Shown: positions 6,041 to 7,829 of the stretch, piece by piece
How the letters are laid out: every line of letters starts with the position of its first letter
Numbering within the stretch: the first letter of the stretch is position 1
Assembly (NCBI GenBank): GCA_012514415.1
Contig: JAAZAH010000255.1
Span: 1-7,829, forward strand
Source: Sandaracinaceae bacterium
GTDB taxonomy: Bacteria; Myxococcota_A; Polyangia; Polyangiales; Houyiibacteriaceae
DNA: 7,829 nucleotides
Direction: 5' to 3'
Notes under the pieces: generated by a model
What the model was told of the DNA's origin: nothing
The model's input: only the letters and a program-made list of their open reading frames with translations
The model's database searches: none
Translations under genes and position numbers: made by a program

Positions 6041-7051
6041 ATGAACGAACAACGCAAAAAGCCTCGCTTCCCTTTTCCCCGTTATCCTCGCGGATGGTTT
6101 CAGATCGCCTATTCGGATGAGGTGGAAAGCGGCAGCGTGCACCCCCTCCACTATTTCGGACGCGATTTCGTCCTCTTCCGGACCGAGAGCGGCGAGCTCT
6201 CACTCCTCGACGCCTTCTGTCCGCATCTCGGAGCGCATCTGGGTTACGGCGGACACGTCGAAGGTGAATCGATCCGCTGTCCCTTCCACGCGTGGGAGTT
6301 CGGCGGGGACGGCCGCTGCACCAAAGTTCCGTACGCGCGGCGTATCCCGAATAAATCGTCGATCAAGACGCATCACGTGCGCGAGATCAACGGCCTCATC
6401 ATGATGTGGTTCGATATCGACGGCGCCGAGCCGTCCTTCGAGATCCCCGAGATCCCTGAAACCAACCTCGAAGAGTGGACGCCCTTCGCCAAGCGCCGCT
6501 GGAAGATCCGAACGCATAACCAGGAGATGGCGGAGAACGTCGTGGACATCGCGCATTTCCGCTATGTCCATGGAATGAAGATCGTCCCCCAGCCGCATCT
6601 CATCGAGCCGAATTATCCCGTGCTCAAGATGGAGACGAAAACGATCATGGAGACCCCGGCAGGCGACGTCGAGGGAATCCTCTCGGTCGAGGCTCATGGT
6701 TTTGGTTTCTCGACCAGTCGGTTCACGGGCCTCGTGCGCACCACCGTCATCGCATCCGTTACGCCGATCGATGACGAGTATGTGGACGTCCGCTTCTCGT
6801 TCACCGTCCACAAGGGTCAAGGAGACAGCATCGCGCGCGGCATCGGGAAGGCGTTCACGGCCGAGATCGCCCGCCAGCTCGAAGAAGACAAACCCATCTG
6901 GGAGCATAAGACCTATTTCGAGAAGCCCATGCTCTGCGACGGCGATGGACCAGTCGGCGCCTTCCGCCGCTGGTGCAGGAACTTCTATCCCGAATGGTAT
7001 ATCGAGCAGGCCGCGCGCGAATATCGCGAGGCGCATGGGACGATCGCTTAA
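6041..7051 (+). CDS. KshA-family Rieske oxygenase, 336 aa (second copy)
   Basis: A second Rieske oxygenase subunit closely related to the gene at 4110. The 2Fe-2S ligands are C60, H62, C80 and H83, at exactly the same residue numbers as in the first copy. The iron-site motif is D169-x2-H172-x4-H177 (VDIAHFRYVHG), and D283 in EEDKPIW is the probable third ligand. The ending CDGDGPVGAFRRW is shared by KshA/DAF-36-type enzymes. ATG 6041 is chosen because AAGAG (6030-6034) lies 6 bases upstream and gives an N-terminus collinear with the first copy; an in-frame ATG at 6017 would add 8 residues but has no ribosome-binding sequence. By eye the Rieske domain shares about 60% of residues with the first copy, while the substrate-binding region (about 180-270) has diverged strongly, suggesting a different steroid substrate or position. 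It lies 51 bases after the dioxygenase gene with no terminator between, so it is probably in the same operon. No reductase is encoded in the window. Confidence 0.9.
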   Translation: MNEQRKKPRFPFPRYPRGWFQIAYSDEVESGSVHPLHYFGRDFVLFRTESGELSLLDAFCPHLGAHLGYGGHVEGESIRCPFHAWEFGGDGRCTKVPYARRIPNKSSIKTHHVREINGLIMMWFDIDGAEPSFEIPEIPETNLEEWTPFAKRRWKIRTHNQEMAENVVDIAHFRYVHGMKIVPQPHLIEPNYPVLKMETKTIMETPAGDVEGILSVEAHGFGFSTSRFTGLVRTTVIASVTPIDDEYVDVRFSFTVHKGQGDSIARGIGKAFTAEIARQLEEDKPIWEHKTYFEKPMLCDGDGPVGAFRRWCRNFYPEWYIEQAAREYREAHGTIA

Positions 7052-7059
7052 TCAAAATC

Positions 7060-7088
7060 GCGCGGGCGCGCTCATTCCGTGCCCGCGC
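7060..7088. terminator. Bidirectional terminator hairpin between convergent genes
   Basis: GCGCGGGCGCG (7060-7070) pairs with CGTGCCCGCGC (7078-7088, starting at C7078) as an 11-bp stem with one G-U pair and a 7-base loop. It begins 8 bases after the oxygenase stop. On the minus strand the stem is followed by TTTT (complement of 7054-7057), so it is a better terminator for the leftward gene; on the plus strand the tail is only ATTCTCTC. Its place between two converging genes fits a shared terminator. Confidence 0.65.
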
Positions 7089-7102
7089 ATTCTCTCATCG
7101 GC

Positions 7103-7829
7103 TCAGCAAGCGCATGAATCTCCATCAAAGGTAAACGCAGGCATCTTTTCTTCGCCTCCCACCCGAAACATGGAGAAGAGACCCTCTTCGAGCGAGTAGC
7201 CGAGGCCTAAGAGTTCACCACGATCGTGCATTTGAAAGAGCATAGCGATCCCCGAAAAGTCCGCGATGAACTCCGTCCCAGTGACGCCCTCCCCGGCCCG
7301 ATAGATCGCAAGGTAGGGCCGCGCCTGTTCGCCGCAGCTAGGATAATAGGCGAATGAAAAATAATCGGCGCCTCGGAGCCTATGCCGCGTAATGACTAAG
7401 AGCTCGTCGATCTCGTTCAGCTCTTCTTCGGACGCTTTAAGATCGCGGAGAGCCTTGAGTTCGGGTGAGCTCTCGGCGAGCATGATGACCTCCGCCGGGA
7501 TGGCTCCGGGCTGGAACTCCTCCACGGCCGGCTCAAGAAATTCCGCGCGGGCAAGCGTCGCTGCGAGGCGGTACGGGCTATCGCTCAGCTCAGACGGGAG
7601 CCCCTCGAGCTCGACGACGATTTGCCGCTCACCCTCATGAAAAAGCCTCAGGAGCACGCGCCGCTCGGCTTCCTCTGAGTCGCATTCGAGCGCCGGCTCG
7701 CCGTCGGTTAAAGCGCAGCCCGCCTCCGCGATGAAATCGAGCGTCTCACCAATGCGATAATCTGAGAGGAGCCTCGGCGCGCCGGCATCGGCGGTATAGC
7801 GGGCGCCATAGCTATCGAAGACGGCGACA
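7103..7829 (-). CDS. Hypothetical protein, N-terminus outside window (at least 241 aa)
   Basis: On the minus strand the frame is open from the right edge of the window down to TGA (complement of 7103-7105), giving 241 residues without a start being required. A GTG at 7655-7657 could start a 184-residue protein, but the upstream frame has the same acidic, non-repetitive composition and no stop, so the gene very likely begins beyond 7829. The product is acidic with no membrane segment in view. It has a Glu-rich helical stretch (SEEELNEIDEL in the reverse-strand reading, around base 7420) and ends in DGDSCAC, with further cysteines upstream. I recognise no family. It converges on the oxygenase operon and is probably unrelated to it functionally. 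Codon use looks like that of the neighbours. Confidence 0.7.
   Translation of the reverse strand, partial: VAVFDSYGARYTADAGAPRLLSDYRIGETLDFIAEAGCALTDGEPALECDSEEAERRVLLRLFHEGERQIVVELEGLPSELSDSPYRLAATLARAEFLEPAVEEFQPGAIPAEVIMLAESSPELKALRDLKASEEELNEIDELLVITRHRLRGADYFSFAYYPSCGEQARPYLAIYRAGEGVTGTEFIADFSGIAMLFQMHDRGELLGLGYSLEEGLFSMFRVGGEEKMPAFTFDGDSCAC

Overview
The window reads as chromosomal DNA from a GC-rich (around 60% by eye), non-actinobacterial bacterium. A large Cys-rich lipoprotein with Asp-rich calcium-loop-like motifs, encoded beside a secreted phage-collar-like protein, is a style common in Myxococcota and related former Deltaproteobacteria. That placement is inference. There is no rRNA, tRNA, CRISPR, transposase or phage gene set.

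Layout. (1) Bases 2-775 encode the C-terminal part of a Baeyer-Villiger-type flavin monooxygenase, followed by a perfect 8-bp hairpin that looks like its terminator. (2) Bases 879-3806 hold two tightly spaced genes for exported proteins of unknown function: a 735-residue Cys-rich lipoprotein and a 236-residue signal-peptide protein with a tail-collar-like domain. (3) A gene-free stretch of about 300 bases (3807-4109) contains several inverted repeats, a consensus -10 box and a 16-bp palindrome overlapping it. The palindrome fits TnnAACnnGTTnnA, the operator consensus of KstR, the TetR-family repressor of steroid catabolism in mycobacteria. (4) Bases 4110-7051 form a probable operon: KshA-family Rieske oxygenase, HsaC/BphC-type extradiol dioxygenase, second KshA-family Rieske oxygenase. 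(5) A strong hairpin at 7060-7088 separates this operon from a convergent, unrecognised gene that runs off the right edge.

The oxygenases fit together as aerobic degradation of a steroid or similar polycyclic compound. A KshA-type Rieske protein would hydroxylate the steroid nucleus (C9 in the known pathway), which opens ring B and aromatises ring A. An HsaC-type type I extradiol dioxygenase would then cleave the catechol by meta-cleavage. A Baeyer-Villiger enzyme can insert oxygen next to a ketone, for example on ring D or a side chain. The window has no Rieske reductase (KshB type), no HsaA/HsaB and no HsaD hydrolase, so the pathway must be completed elsewhere. The substrate cannot be fixed from sequence alone.

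The points most worth checking are the KstR-like operator on a perfect -10 box, the two KshA paralogues flanking one ring-cleavage enzyme, the uncharacterised lipoprotein/collar pair, and hairpins that cover the start regions of two genes.
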